The notes beneath the pieces were generated by a model that searched no databases, was not told the origin of the DNA, and saw only the letters and a list, made by a program, of their open reading frames with translations. The translations under genes and the position numbers were made by a program. 64,000 bases of DNA from Solirubrobacterales bacterium (GTDB lineage Bacteria; Actinomycetota; Thermoleophilia; Solirubrobacterales; Solirubrobacteraceae): assembly GCA_027315115.1 (NCBI GenBank), contig DAHUYQ010000044.1, positions 1-64,000 of the forward strand, written 5' to 3'. Every line of letters starts with the position of its first letter. Positions within the stretch are counted from its first letter, which is position 1. Positions 16,433 to 25,454 of this stretch are shown here, piece by piece.

Positions 16433-17061
16433 TCCGCAACAGCACCTGGAAGCTGATTCGCAGGGTGACGGGCACGGCGGCGATCCTCGCGGTCGTGATC
16501 GTGCTCGTGGTGATCTACGTCCGCAGCAGCGGCAAGGGGACCGGCGTGCCGGTCGCGGTGGGCAGCGCCGCAAGCGCGCGCGCCGGCGCCGGCTCGGGCA
16601 CAGGCGGGTCCGGCGGATCGTCGGCCGGGTCCGGCCCGCCGCCGCCCCCCTCCGAACAGGGCGGCGGGGCGAGCGAACAGGCCGGGGGGGCGAGCGAAGG
16701 CTCCGCCAGCGGGTCGAGCTCTGCCCCCGGCTCGGGCGAAAGCTCCGCCGGCGGGTCGAGCTCCGCCCCCAAGTCGAGCTCGGGTCCCTCCGGCACCTAC
16801 ACGGGGCCCGTGATCCAGACCCCCTACGGCCCGGTGCAGGTTGCCGTCGCCGAGGAAAAAGGCAGGATCACCGATGTGAAGGCGCTGCAGCTTCCCACCG
16901 AACACCCGCAGTCGATGTTCATCAGCGAAAGGGCCGCGCCGCTGCTGCGCAGCGAGGCGCTGGAAGCCCAGAGCGACGAAATCAACATCGTGACGGGCGC
17001 GACGTTCACGAGCGAGGGCTTTGCCTCCTCGCTCCAGAAGGCGCTGCTCAAAGCCGGGTAG
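16429..17061 (+). CDS. Membrane-anchored FMN-binding (FMN_bind) protein
   Basis: A 210-residue protein. An N-terminal membrane anchor at about 14-31 is followed by a Gly/Ser/Ala-rich linker of about 80 residues. A C-terminal FMN_bind domain ends with VTGATFTSEG, whose TGAT is the usual ApbE flavinylation site. It is thus an extracytoplasmic protein expected to carry covalent FMN. The flexible tether would let it shuttle electrons from the membrane reductase encoded two genes upstream. Confidence 0.85.
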   Translation: MIRNSTWKLIRRVTGTAAILAVVIVLVVIYVRSSGKGTGVPVAVGSAASARAGAGSGTGGSGGSSAGSGPPPPPSEQGGGASEQAGGASEGSASGSSSAPGSGESSAGGSSSAPKSSSGPSGTYTGPVIQTPYGPVQVAVAEEKGRITDVKALQLPTEHPQSMFISERAAPLLRSEALEAQSDEINIVTGATFTSEGFASSLQKALLKAG

Positions 17062-17095
17062 GACCGGGCTCGCTCGGCCCGCGGGCGCCGGGCGC

Positions 17096-18124
17096 CTACC
17101 CCGCCGGGTGCCGCGCCGACATCGTGATGAAGTCGCGCGCCCAGGCGGGGTCGAAGAACGTCGCCGGGCTTTGGATCGTCCCGGCCAGCAGCTTGCTGCC
17201 GTTGGCCGCGGTGGCGATGCCGTGTTCGTTGCTGGGACGGTAGGTGGCGAAGATCGGCCAGTCCGGGTTGATGTCGAGCTGCATGCCGCGCACGACTCCC
17301 GCGCGGGAAAGCAGCCGCGCGAGCTGCAGCGGGTCGAGCGCCGGCCCCTGGGCGTAGACCAGCGCGCCGGCGGCGGTGATCCCGACGCCGGAGCGCCACT
17401 GGCTCTCGATGCCGGCGCCAGAGCAGGAGCTGACGCCGCATGTCGCGCCCCAGATCTGCCATTCCGGGCTTGCGGCACGCGCCGTGGGCCGGCCGCCCGC
17501 GACAAGCGGCATCAGGTTCTGGCGCACGCTGGCCACCTGGGGGCTCATGCTCACGTCGCTGCCCCAGGCGCCGACGTTCACCGAGCCGTTCTTGTAGATG
17601 ACCAGCGACGCGGCCCCGGCGCGCAGCGGGTCGATCATGCGCCCTTCGGCGTAGTAGCCGCCTTCTGCGACGTTCATGATGAACCCGCCGTTGAACGCGG
17701 CGACGAGATAGCGCGCGACTCCGGCGCCGATCGGAGCGGTGAAGCGGTAGGGCCCGCCGCCGGGACTCTTCGACCCCGAGTAGAGGCGGGCGGAGAGCAG
17801 GCGCGGGTCCATCCATGCGAGCCCCGCCTGCTGGGAGCCGCCGGGCGGAGTCAGCGTCGTCTCGTAGACGGCCGAGGCGCCGAAGACGCGGCGCCCGGCG
17901 GGCCGCCACGCCCCTTCCCCGCGGGCGGGGCGCCGCTGGAACGGCGTCAGGCTGCGCGGCTTGCCGAGCGGAGTTGGCCGTTGTACGGCTGGCGGCGGCG
18001 TGGGCTTGCGGCTTGCGGTCGGGGCGTCGCTCACCGATCGCGGGCGGTGCGCGGTTGCCGCGCCGGCGCCGCAGGCCGCGAGCGCGAGGCATGTGCAGAG
18101 CGGCAGCCAAAGACGCGACCGCAT
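17096..18124 (-). CDS. Lipoprotein with phosphodiester glycosidase (NAGPA/DUF2233) domain
   Basis: About 342 residues from MRSRLWLP, which gives a standard lipoprotein signal with lipobox LALAAC; an upstream ATG at 18154 only adds ten residues. The domain includes VAAFNGGFIMNVAEGGYY, DPLRAGAASLVIYKNG, GITAAGALVYAQG and MQLDINPDWP, which match the NAGPA-type phosphodiester alpha-N-acetylglucosaminidase fold. Bacterial members are linked to cell-wall polysaccharide metabolism. The substrate is unknown here. Confidence 0.8.
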   Translation of the reverse strand: MRSRLWLPLCTCLALAACGAGAATAHRPRSVSDAPTASRKPTPPPAVQRPTPLGKPRSLTPFQRRPARGEGAWRPAGRRVFGASAVYETTLTPPGGSQQAGLAWMDPRLLSARLYSGSKSPGGGPYRFTAPIGAGVARYLVAAFNGGFIMNVAEGGYYAEGRMIDPLRAGAASLVIYKNGSVNVGAWGSDVSMSPQVASVRQNLMPLVAGGRPTARAASPEWQIWGATCGVSSCSGAGIESQWRSGVGITAAGALVYAQGPALDPLQLARLLSRAGVVRGMQLDINPDWPIFATYRPSNEHGIATAANGSKLLAGTIQSPATFFDPAWARDFITMSARHPAG

Positions 18125-18282
18125 CGGGTGGATGGAACCAGAGCGCATTGCCATTCCGATCGACTCGTGTGAGGGTAACGCGAGCGCGGACGATGCAGCA
18201 CCGGTGCGAGGACCGCAGGCGTCACTATGAGAAATGACTCATGTGGCGGCGCGGTCGGGCTTCGTGAGGCCGTGAGGCGCTT

Positions 18283-18329
18283 CGGTGACGCCGCGACGCC
18301 TTGAGCGTCCCGGTGACGCGGCGACGCCT
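18283..18329 (+). repeat. Two 19-bp direct repeats
   Basis: The sequence CGGTGACGCCGCGACGCCT at 18283-18301 recurs at 18311-18329 with one mismatch; the start-to-start distance is 28 bp. It lies between the NAGPA lipoprotein gene and the end of the next minus-strand gene. A duplicated binding site or simple slippage are both possible. Confidence 0.4.
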
Positions 18330-19078
18330 CAGCAGGTCGCGGATGGTTCGGAGACGCCGGCGCCTTCGGCGGGGCTCTCCACGATGCCGACTTCCGCTTC
18401 CCGCAGGATCGCGCCGAGGTGGACGACGTACCACACGCCTCGCCAGGAGATCATCGAGGCGATGCCGAACGAGTGAGCCCTGCCGTGCTCGCGGTACACC
18501 AGGCGCGAGTTGGGCGTCTCGTAGTAGCCGTCGCGGTTGTAGCAGACGCCCGGAGGTATCCAGTGGGCGTAGGCGGCCGGCGCCTTGACGGCGAGCAGCA
18601 CGGCCGAGGCGGCGCCGCGGCCGAGCAGCCGGTGGGCGGCGCCGATGTCAAGCGCGTAGTCGCGCCACAGGCGATTCTCGAAGTCGGCGCTCGGGTCCCC
18701 GATTTCCTTGAGCTGCACGTAGGCGCGCTCGGGGAAGAACGCGCTTCGTGCCAGCGCCGGCGATCCGGTCACGATCGCGCGCCAGAGTGCGGACATCTCA
18801 CGCCTGAACGTCAGCGTGTGCGCCGACGGGAGCGCCGAGGTCTGAGGCAGCGAGCCGGGGGAGGGCCTGCGTCGCCGCGGGCGCCTCCGGGCCTGGAGCG
18901 CCACCTTCGCCGTCGCGGCCGCCACGCCAGCGGCGCGGCGCTGTGCGGGACGTTGCGCCAAGCCGCCGTCGCCCGCATGGGAGCCCGCGCCGCCCGCGTG
19001 GGAGCCGGCGCCGCCCGCGTGGGCGCCCCGCCGATCGAGCCGGCCTCCGCCCGGCGAGGAGGAGGCGGACATCACCAC
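18329..19078 (-). CDS. Hypothetical protein, membrane segment encoded upstream of the only usual start
   Basis: The 249-residue track ORF starts at a GTG. It has a Gly/Ala/His repeat (GGAGSHAG) near the N-terminus and a conserved-looking C-terminal domain from about residue 90 (YALDIGAAHRLLG, WIPPGVCYNRDGYYETPNSRLVY, HSFGIASMISWRGVWYVVHLG). Reading upstream in the same frame gives RRRPVAAIAALAGALLIALL, an obvious membrane anchor. No ATG, GTG or TTG occurs before the stop at about 19262; only CTG codons do. The true start may be CTG, or the N-terminus may be frameshifted. Function unknown. Confidence 0.6.
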   Translation of the reverse strand: MVMSASSSPGGGRLDRRGAHAGGAGSHAGGAGSHAGDGGLAQRPAQRRAAGVAAATAKVALQARRRPRRRRPSPGSLPQTSALPSAHTLTFRREMSALWRAIVTGSPALARSAFFPERAYVQLKEIGDPSADFENRLWRDYALDIGAAHRLLGRGAASAVLLAVKAPAAYAHWIPPGVCYNRDGYYETPNSRLVYREHGRAHSFGIASMISWRGVWYVVHLGAILREAEVGIVESPAEGAGVSEPSATC

Positions 19079-19314
19079 GACGAGCAGCGCGATCAGCAGC
19101 GCGCCTGCCAGGGCCGCGATCGCGGCGACCGGCCGGCGGCGGGTCCGAGGCGACCTCGGGCGCCGTGGATGTCGAGGGTCCGATGTGCTCAGATCGCAAA
19201 ACGTTAGAGCACGCGCGGGAGCCGGATGCTCGGTTGCGGAAAAGCCGCAACGAGTGCAGGACTACCGGCGGATGCACGTTCGAGCGAGAGCCGCGAGCCT
19301 CGGCGGCGAACACG

Positions 19315-21780
19315 ATGAGCCCGCCGCCCACATCCGGCCGCGCCGCTGCCGGGACCGATGCGGTGGCGCCGGCCGCACCGGAGCATCCACTCCCCGTCGA
19401 AGGTCGGCCGCTCGGCCTGAGCGAGCAGGAGGCGCAGCGGCGCAGGCAGCGTGGGGGGCGCGGGCCTCGTGTCTCGACGCGATCGAGCCGCTCCTACGCG
19501 AGCATCGTGCGCGCCAACACGCTGACCGTGTTCAACCTGATCCTCGCCGCCTTCGGCGTCGTCACGCTGATCTTCGGCGACTGGCGCGACGCGCTGTTCC
19601 TCGGAGTGATCGTCGCGAACAGCAGCATCGGGATATTCCAGGAGGTGCGGGCCAAGCGGGCGCTCGACCGTCTCGCGCTGCTGGTCGCGCCACAGGCTCG
19701 CGTGACCCGCGACGGCGTGCAGCGACTCGTGCCCGTGGAGGAGGTGGTCGAGGGAGATCTGACCACCGTCGCAGCCGGCGACCAGATCGTCGCCGACGGC
19801 GAGCTGGTCTCCGCGAGCGAGCTGAGGCTCGACGAGTCCGTGCTGAGCGGCGAGTCGGAGCCGGTCAGGCGTCGGGTGGGCGAGCAGGTTCGCTCCGGAG
19901 CGTTCGTCAGCGAGGGCGCCGGCGCCTACCTGGTCACGGCAGTGGGGGAGGAGAGCTTCGCGGCCAAGCTCACAGGGCAGGCTCGCTCATTTCGCCATCC
20001 CCGCTCCCCACTGGAACGAGCGGTCAACAGGCTCCTCTACGGCCTCGTGGTCGCGGTGATCCTGCTCGGCACGCTGCTCGGATACTCGCTCTACCACAGG
20101 AAGGTGAGCGCTCACACCGCTGTCGCGACCTCCGCTGCCGGTGTGGTGACGCTGGTCCCGGAGGGGCTGATCGTGCTCGTCAGCCTCACCTATGCGGTCG
20201 CCGCCGCCAGGATGTCGCGGCGCGGCGTGCTGGCCCAGCAGCTCAACGCGATCGAGTCGCTGGCCTCCGTCGACACGCTCTGCATCGACAAGACCGGCAC
20301 ACTGACAGAGTCGACCTTGCGACTGGTCGAAGTGATCCCGGCCGCGGGCGCGCAGGAGGACCACGTGCGAAGGCTGCTCGGCAGCTTCGCCGCCAGCGCT
20401 CCGACGCGCAACCTCACGCTGGAGGCGATCGCCACCGGCTGCGATGGGCAGCCGCAGCCGGTGGCCGCCGAAGTGCCGTTCTCCAGCGCTCGCCGCTGGA
20501 GCGCGCTGAGGCTCGGCGATGAGAGCCTCTATCTCGGCGCGCCGGAGCGGCTGCCGCTCGGCGAGCTGGCATCCACGGCCCAGCGCTTCCAGCAGCAGGG
20601 ACGCAGGGTGCTCGCGCTGGCGCGCTCCGCGCGACCGCTCCCCGAGGAGGCGGAGCAGATGCCGCCGGCCGGCGTGGAGCCGCTGGGGCTGATCGTGCTG
20701 GCGGAGCAGTTGCGTCCCTCCGCGCCTCAGACGATCGCGTTCCTGCAGCAGCAGGGGGTGCAGGTGAAGGTGCTCTCCGGCGACGCGCCGCAGACCGTCG
20801 CCGCGATCGCGCGCGACGTCGGCATCGCCGTCGAGGAGGTCCACACGGGAGAGAGCGTCCCGTCAGATCCCGCCGAGCTTGCGGAGTTCGCGGCGCACGT
20901 GAGCGTGCTCGGACGCGTCTCGCCGGAGCACAAGCAGGCGATCGTGGAGGCCCTCGTGCAGCAGGGGCGGTATGTCGCGATGGTGGGAGACGGCGTCAAC
21001 GACGTGCCGGCGCTCAAGCAGTCGCGGCTCGCGCTCGCCCAGGGCAGCGGCGCGCAGATGGCACGCGCGGTCGCTGATCTGGTGCTGGTCTCCGGCGACT
21101 TCGCCACCGTGCCGCTGCTGGTGGCCGAAGGCCGCCGCGCGCTTCGCAACCTCCAGCGCGTGACCAAGCTCTACGTCACCAAGTCGGCGTTCGCCGCGTT
21201 CCTGATCCTCACGATCGGCGTCAGCTCGGACGCCTACCCGCTGCTGCCGCGCCATCTCACGCTCGTGGCCAGCCTCACGGTCGGCATCCCCACCTTCTTC
21301 CTCGCGCTGGCTCCCAGCAGCGGCCCCTGGCGGCCGGAGCGCTTCGCGCGCAAGGTCGCGCGCTTCGCCGTCCCGGCCGGCGCGCTGGTCGGCGTCGGGG
21401 TGGTCTCCGGCTACCTCTTCGCGCTGCACGACCTCGACCTCTCCACGGCCGACTCGCGCACCGTCGCGGTCACGGTCCTGATCGCCTGCGGGCTCTACCT
21501 GGTGATGGCGCTGGAGTCGGAAGGCTCGCTGAAGCGCTCAGGTCTCGTGGCGGCGATGTGCGCGGTGCTGGCGCTGGCCTACGTCGGCTGCCTGCTGATC
21601 GACCCGATCCGCGAGTTCTTCGCGCTCAGCGTGCCCGGCGCCGCGATGATCGCGACCGCGCTGGTGGCCGGGGCGGTGTCGATCACCGCGCTGACGCTCG
21701 CCGGCTATTCGGTCCGCGGCGGCGCGGGGCCCGGCCCCGGCCCCGGCCCCGGCTCTTCCGGTGATGACACGGGAGGATGA
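19315..21780 (+). CDS. HAD-IC P-type ATPase, CtpE-like
   Basis: About 821 residues from the ATG at 19315; the track start at 18943 gives an Arg-rich N-terminus that is a shadow. Motifs in order: SGESEPV, membrane motif VPEGLIVLVSLTYAVA at about 280, DKTGTLTES at about 325 and GDGVNDVPALKQSRLALA. The PEGL membrane motif and overall layout resemble mycobacterial CtpE, reported to be a calcium transporter. About ten membrane segments; the C-terminus ends in a GPGPGPGPG run. The substrate here is inferred, not shown. Confidence 0.85.
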   Translation: MSPPPTSGRAAAGTDAVAPAAPEHPLPVEGRPLGLSEQEAQRRRQRGGRGPRVSTRSSRSYASIVRANTLTVFNLILAAFGVVTLIFGDWRDALFLGVIVANSSIGIFQEVRAKRALDRLALLVAPQARVTRDGVQRLVPVEEVVEGDLTTVAAGDQIVADGELVSASELRLDESVLSGESEPVRRRVGEQVRSGAFVSEGAGAYLVTAVGEESFAAKLTGQARSFRHPRSPLERAVNRLLYGLVVAVILLGTLLGYSLYHRKVSAHTAVATSAAGVVTLVPEGLIVLVSLTYAVAAARMSRRGVLAQQLNAIESLASVDTLCIDKTGTLTESTLRLVEVIPAAGAQEDHVRRLLGSFAASAPTRNLTLEAIATGCDGQPQPVAAEVPFSSARRWSALRLGDESLYLGAPERLPLGELASTAQRFQQQGRRVLALARSARPLPEEAEQMPPAGVEPLGLIVLAEQLRPSAPQTIAFLQQQGVQVKVLSGDAPQTVAAIARDVGIAVEEVHTGESVPSDPAELAEFAAHVSVLGRVSPEHKQAIVEALVQQGRYVAMVGDGVNDVPALKQSRLALAQGSGAQMARAVADLVLVSGDFATVPLLVAEGRRALRNLQRVTKLYVTKSAFAAFLILTIGVSSDAYPLLPRHLTLVASLTVGIPTFFLALAPSSGPWRPERFARKVARFAVPAGALVGVGVVSGYLFALHDLDLSTADSRTVAVTVLIACGLYLVMALESEGSLKRSGLVAAMCAVLALAYVGCLLIDPIREFFALSVPGAAMIATALVAGAVSITALTLAGYSVRGGAGPGPGPGPGSSGDDTGG

Positions 21781-21807
21781 CGCGCGAGCCGCCGCGCCCC
21801 AGGCCCT

Positions 21808-22572
21808 TCAGCGGCCGGCGGCCCTGCGGTAGCGCGCGACCGCGAGCGGCGCGAAGACCGCGATGATCACGAGCGACCAGACGATCGAGCCCCAGACGTT
21901 GTTGCCCGCGGGCGCGCCAAGCCAAAGATGGCGGATCGCGTCGACGATGATCGTGAACGGGTTCACTTCCGCGAACGCGCGCAGGCCCGCGGGCATCGAT
22001 TCCACCGGCACGAACGCGGATGAGATGAACGTGAGCGGGAAGACCGCGATGAACCCGATCGAGTTGACGGTTTCCGAGGACTTCGCCAGCAGGCCGATGA
22101 ACGCCAGGAACCAGGAGAAGGAGTAGCCGAAGAGCAGCAGCAGGCCGACGCCCGCGATCGCTTCCGGGAAGCTCGTCTGGAAGCTGAAGCCGATGATCAC
22201 GCCGGTGATCAGCAGGATCGTGATCGACAGCGTGTTGGTGGCGATGTCCGAGAGGGTGCGTCCGCCGAGCACCGCCGCGCGGGACATCGGCAGCGAGCGG
22301 AAGCGGTCGATCAGGCCCTTGCGCACGTCCTCGTTGAGGCCGAGCGCGGTCGCGAACCCGCCGAAGGCGGTGTTCTGCACGATGATGCCGGGGATCAGGT
22401 AGTCGACGTAGCTGTAGCCGGGCGTCTGGATCGCGCCGCCGAAGACGTAGCGGAACAGCAGCACGAACATGATCGGCTGGATCGTGAACCCGATCAGCAG
22501 TTCCGGCGCGCGCGGCAGGCGCAGCAGGTTGCGTTCGGCGATGATGAGCGTGTCGGTGACGAGTCGTCTCAT
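21808..22572 (-). CDS. ABC-2 type permease (DrrB-like)
   Basis: A 254-residue protein with six membrane segments and the ABC-2 signature region (SRAAVLGGRTLSD, PLTFISSAFVPVESMPAGLRAFAEVNPFT). Its ATG overlaps the stop of the ATPase gene (ATGA), so the two form an exporter of the daunorubicin-resistance type. Such pairs export lipids, antibiotics or polyketides; the substrate cannot be told from sequence. Confidence 0.9.
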   Translation of the reverse strand: MRRLVTDTLIIAERNLLRLPRAPELLIGFTIQPIMFVLLFRYVFGGAIQTPGYSYVDYLIPGIIVQNTAFGGFATALGLNEDVRKGLIDRFRSLPMSRAAVLGGRTLSDIATNTLSITILLITGVIIGFSFQTSFPEAIAGVGLLLLFGYSFSWFLAFIGLLAKSSETVNSIGFIAVFPLTFISSAFVPVESMPAGLRAFAEVNPFTIIVDAIRHLWLGAPAGNNVWGSIVWSLVIIAVFAPLAVARYRRAAGR

Positions 22573-23540
22573 GCGGCCTGCTCTTCCTCCTGGTCGGCGT
22601 GCTCTTCCGCGACGTGGCCGGTGAGCGCGAGGAAGACGTCGTCCAGCGTCGGCCGTCGCAGCGCAAGGTCCTCGACGCCGAGGTCCGCGTCGCTCAGGCG
22701 CCGCACCGCCTCGGCGATCACGCCGTGGCGCTCGCGCACGCTCAGCCTGACTAGACCGTCCTCGACGGTCGCGGGCTCGTCGGCCATCGCGGAGAGCACC
22801 GCCACCGCGAGATGCGGGTCGGCACCGTCCTCAAGGCGCACCTCCAGACGCTCGCCGCCGAGGCGGTCCTTGAGCTGGTCGGATGTGCCCTCGGCGATCA
22901 GCCGGCCGTGGTCGATCACCGCGATCGTGTCGGCGAGGCGGTCAGCCTCCTCCAGGTATTGAGTCGTCAGCAGCACGGTCGTGCCCTCGGCGACCAGCCC
23001 TTCGATCACGGCCCACAGGCTCAGACGGCTGCGCGGGTCAAGGCCCGTCGTCGGCTCGTCCAGGAACAGCACGGGCGGCCTGGCGACCAGCGCGGCGGCG
23101 AGATCGAGGCGGCGGCGCATGCCGCCCGAGTAGGTCTTGGTCGGGCGCGAGGCCGCGTCGAGCAGGTCGAAGCGCTCCAGCAGCTCCATGCCGCGCGCCT
23201 TTGCAGAGCGGCGGGGCTCGCCGTAGAGGCGGCCGACCATCGTCAGGTTCTCAAGGCCGGTGAGGTTTTCGTCCACCGCCGCGTACTGGCCGGCGAGGCC
23301 GATCTGCTCCCGCAGCGCCGCCGCGTCGTGCTGCACGTCGAAGTCGAGCACGCGCGCCGTGCCTGCGTCCGGCTTTATCAGGGTCGCAAGCACCCGCACG
23401 AGCGTCGTCTTGCCCGCGCCGTTGGGGCCGAGCAGGCCGAGCACCTGCCCCTGCTCGGCGAGCAGGTCCACGCCGTCCAGCGCGCGCACGTCGCCGAAGT
23501 GCTTGACGAGCCCTTCGATCTCAATCGCCTGATCGGTCAT
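22569..23540 (-). CDS. ABC transporter ATP-binding protein (DrrA-like)
   Basis: About 323 residues from MTDQAIEIEGL. Walker A GPNGAGKTT, signature YSGGMRRRLDLA, Walker B VLFLDEPTTGLD and the H-loop region TVLLTTQYLEEA are intact. The C-terminal 90 residues match the DrrA-type extension. Its ATG lies in an ATGA overlap with a 33-residue ORF upstream. It powers the permease encoded next. Confidence 0.92.
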   Translation of the reverse strand: MTDQAIEIEGLVKHFGDVRALDGVDLLAEQGQVLGLLGPNGAGKTTLVRVLATLIKPDAGTARVLDFDVQHDAAALREQIGLAGQYAAVDENLTGLENLTMVGRLYGEPRRSAKARGMELLERFDLLDAASRPTKTYSGGMRRRLDLAAALVARPPVLFLDEPTTGLDPRSRLSLWAVIEGLVAEGTTVLLTTQYLEEADRLADTIAVIDHGRLIAEGTSDQLKDRLGGERLEVRLEDGADPHLAVAVLSAMADEPATVEDGLVRLSVRERHGVIAEAVRRLSDADLGVEDLALRRPTLDDVFLALTGHVAEEHADQEEEQAA

Positions 23541-23638
23541 CGCCCGGCTCCCGCGACTCCGTCGAACCGATCTTCGCGCCAGAGGCGGCGCTCCCACACG
23601 TCCGGCAGCGCGCTGAAGCGGTCGATGCGCTGCCTCAT
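23537..23638 (-). CDS. 33-residue ORF coupled to the ABC exporter
   Basis: Starts at ATG 23638 (MRQRIDRFSALPDVWERRLW) and stops in an ATGA overlap with the ATPase gene. It is too short for the ORF track. The composition (Arg/Asp/Trp-rich, amphipathic) looks like a real peptide, and coupling suggests either a small cytoplasmic protein or a translation leader. A TTGACATATACA stretch lies just upstream. Not recognised. Confidence 0.4.
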   Translation of the reverse strand: MRQRIDRFSALPDVWERRLWREDRFDGVAGAGR

Positions 23639-23843
23639 GACGCGAGTGTATATGTCAAACGTCCAGTACGAACGCGATCGCCGACGGTCGGCTTCCCGTT
23701 CGTGGCGGTTTGGCCTCCGAGGCGCCGTCGGTTACGCTTCTTCACGGTCCTCGCAAGGAATCACACCCTGCGATCTGCGGCAGCGGGCCTCGCCCGGCCG
23801 CTGTCCACTACGTCATCACCCCGAGAAGGAGAGGCAGAACCCC
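23639..23843. other. Divergent intergenic region, exporter and acyl-CoA dehydrogenase
   Basis: Holds the promoters for the minus-strand ABC unit and the plus-strand dehydrogenase. A GCCGAC-G-GTCGGC dyad sits at 23680-23692 and the AT-rich GTGTATATGTCAAA lies near the exporter side. Either could bind a regulator. No gene seen. Confidence 0.35.
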
Positions 23844-25136
23844 ATGTCATCGAGCACCGTCTCCAGCACCGAGGCGGCCGACGCCGCTGTGGAGGCGATT
23901 TCCAACGCCGCAGCCCAGGAGGCAACCTTCTCGCTGGCGCTCACCCAGGACCAGAAGGATCTCCGCGACTGGGTTCACGGCTTCGCCGCCGACGTGATGC
24001 GGCCCGCCGCCCACGAGTGGGACGAGAAGGAGAAGACCCCCTGGCCCGTGATCCAGGAGGCCGCCAAGATCGGCCTCTACGGCTGGGAAGCGCTTGCGCA
24101 GTTCTTCGCCGACCCGACCGGCCTGACGCTGCCGATCGTCAACGAGGAGCTCTTCTGGGGCGACGCGGGCATCGGCATGGCGATCATGGGCACCGGCCTC
24201 GCCGTGGCCGCGATCTTCGGCCAGGGCTCGGGCGAGCAGATCGGCGAATGGATCCCGCGCTGCTTCGGCACCGAGGACGACCTGAAGGTCGCCGCCTTCT
24301 GCTCCTCGGAGCCCAATGCCGGCTCCGACGTCTCCGCGGTGCGCACCACCGCCAAGTTCGACGAGGCGACGGGGGAGTGGGTGCTCAACGGCCAGAAGGC
24401 CTGGGCCACCAACGGCGGCATCTCCGACGTCCACGTCGTGATCGCCTCCGTGGACCGCGAGCTCGGCTCGCGCGGCCACGCCGCGTTCATCGTGCCGATG
24501 AGCGAGGCCAAGGGCATCTCCCAGGGGGCCAAGGTCAGCAAGCACGGCCTGCGCGCCTCCCACACCGCCGACGTCTACCTGGACGACTGCCGGATTCCGG
24601 CCGGCTACGTGCTGGGCGGCAAGGAGAAGCTCGACGAACGCCTCGCGCGCGTGCGTGAGGGCAAGAAGAGCAAGGGCAACGCCTCGATGGCCACCTTCGA
24701 GGCCTCGCGCCCGACGGTGGGCGCGCAGGCGCTCGGCATCGCCCGCGCCGCCTACGAGTACGCGCTGGACTACGCCAAGGAGCGCGAGCAGTTCGGCAAG
24801 AAGATCGTCGAGAACCAGGCGATCGCTTTCACGCTGGCGCGGATGAAGATGGAGATCGACGCCGCCCGCCTGCTGGTCTGGCGTGCCTCCTGGATGGGCC
24901 GCAACCAGGTCCCGTTCGAAAACGCCGAGGGCTCGATGAGCAAGCTGAAGGCCGGCGAGGTCGCGGTCTGGGTCTCCGAGCGCGCGATCCAGATCCTCGG
25001 CGGCAACGGCTACACCCGCGAGTTCCCGGTGGAGCGCTTCCACCGCGACGCGAAGATCTACGACATCTTCGAGGGCACCGCGGAGATCCAGCAGCTAGTG
25101 ATCTCACGGGCCATCTCGGGGATGCACATCAGCTAG
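23844..25136 (+). CDS. Acyl-CoA dehydrogenase
   Basis: A 430-residue protein; ATG preceded by GAAGGAGAGG. Family landmarks: FCSSEPNAGSDVSAVRTTA (flavin/substrate loop), KAWATNGGISD, EREQFGKKIVENQAIAF, ILGGNGYTREFPVERFHRD and the catalytic-base motif IFEGTAEIQ. It oxidises acyl-CoA to enoyl-CoA with FAD and passes electrons to ETF. It stands alone here, apart from the larger fatty-acid operon at 50-56 kb. The chain length cannot be deduced. Confidence 0.9.
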   Translation: MSSSTVSSTEAADAAVEAISNAAAQEATFSLALTQDQKDLRDWVHGFAADVMRPAAHEWDEKEKTPWPVIQEAAKIGLYGWEALAQFFADPTGLTLPIVNEELFWGDAGIGMAIMGTGLAVAAIFGQGSGEQIGEWIPRCFGTEDDLKVAAFCSSEPNAGSDVSAVRTTAKFDEATGEWVLNGQKAWATNGGISDVHVVIASVDRELGSRGHAAFIVPMSEAKGISQGAKVSKHGLRASHTADVYLDDCRIPAGYVLGGKEKLDERLARVREGKKSKGNASMATFEASRPTVGAQALGIARAAYEYALDYAKEREQFGKKIVENQAIAFTLARMKMEIDAARLLVWRASWMGRNQVPFENAEGSMSKLKAGEVAVWVSERAIQILGGNGYTREFPVERFHRDAKIYDIFEGTAEIQQLVISRAISGMHIS

Positions 25137-25145
25137 GGACGACGA

Positions 25146-25454
25146 CTACCAGGCCTGCTCGCAGCCGCAGTGCGGGCAGGCCACGGTCGTGGAGACCGGT
25201 GCGCTGAAGATCAGGCCGCAGCCGCAGCTATAGGTGGCCAGGTCGACCGGGCCGCCGGCGGCACGGCCGCGGCCGCGGCCGTCTTCGCCGTCGGCCGGCT
25301 GGGCCTGGACCTGGGCCTCGACCGCGGCCGCAGGAGACGCCGAGAGCTGCTCCGAGACGGCGTGGGCGCGCCGGCGCCGCAGCCGCGTCAGCTCCAGCGG
25401 ATCGCGCTGACGGTGGCGCGTCGGGCTGCGATGGAAGAGGCTTGGTCGCGTCAT
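25146..25454 (-). CDS. Small protein with C-terminal zinc ribbon
   Basis: A 102-residue protein. A basic N-terminus with TRLRRRRAHAV and a Gln/Ala/Glu-rich linker precede a C-terminal YSCGCGLIFSAP segment and CPHCGCEQAW. The paired cysteines form a probable zinc ribbon. A ribosome-binding site (AGGAGAG) precedes the ATG. Zinc-ribbon adaptors of this size often bind nucleic acid or proteins; no specific role is known. Confidence 0.65.
   Translation of the reverse strand: MTRPSLFHRSPTRHRQRDPLELTRLRRRRAHAVSEQLSASPAAAVEAQVQAQPADGEDGRGRGRAAGGPVDLATYSCGCGLIFSAPVSTTVACPHCGCEQAW

Noticed and set aside
18943-19314. N-terminal extension of the CtpE-like ATPase in the ORF track
   Set aside because: Arg/Pro-rich, overlaps the minus-strand gene and lacks a ribosome-binding site; ATG at 19315 is the better start.
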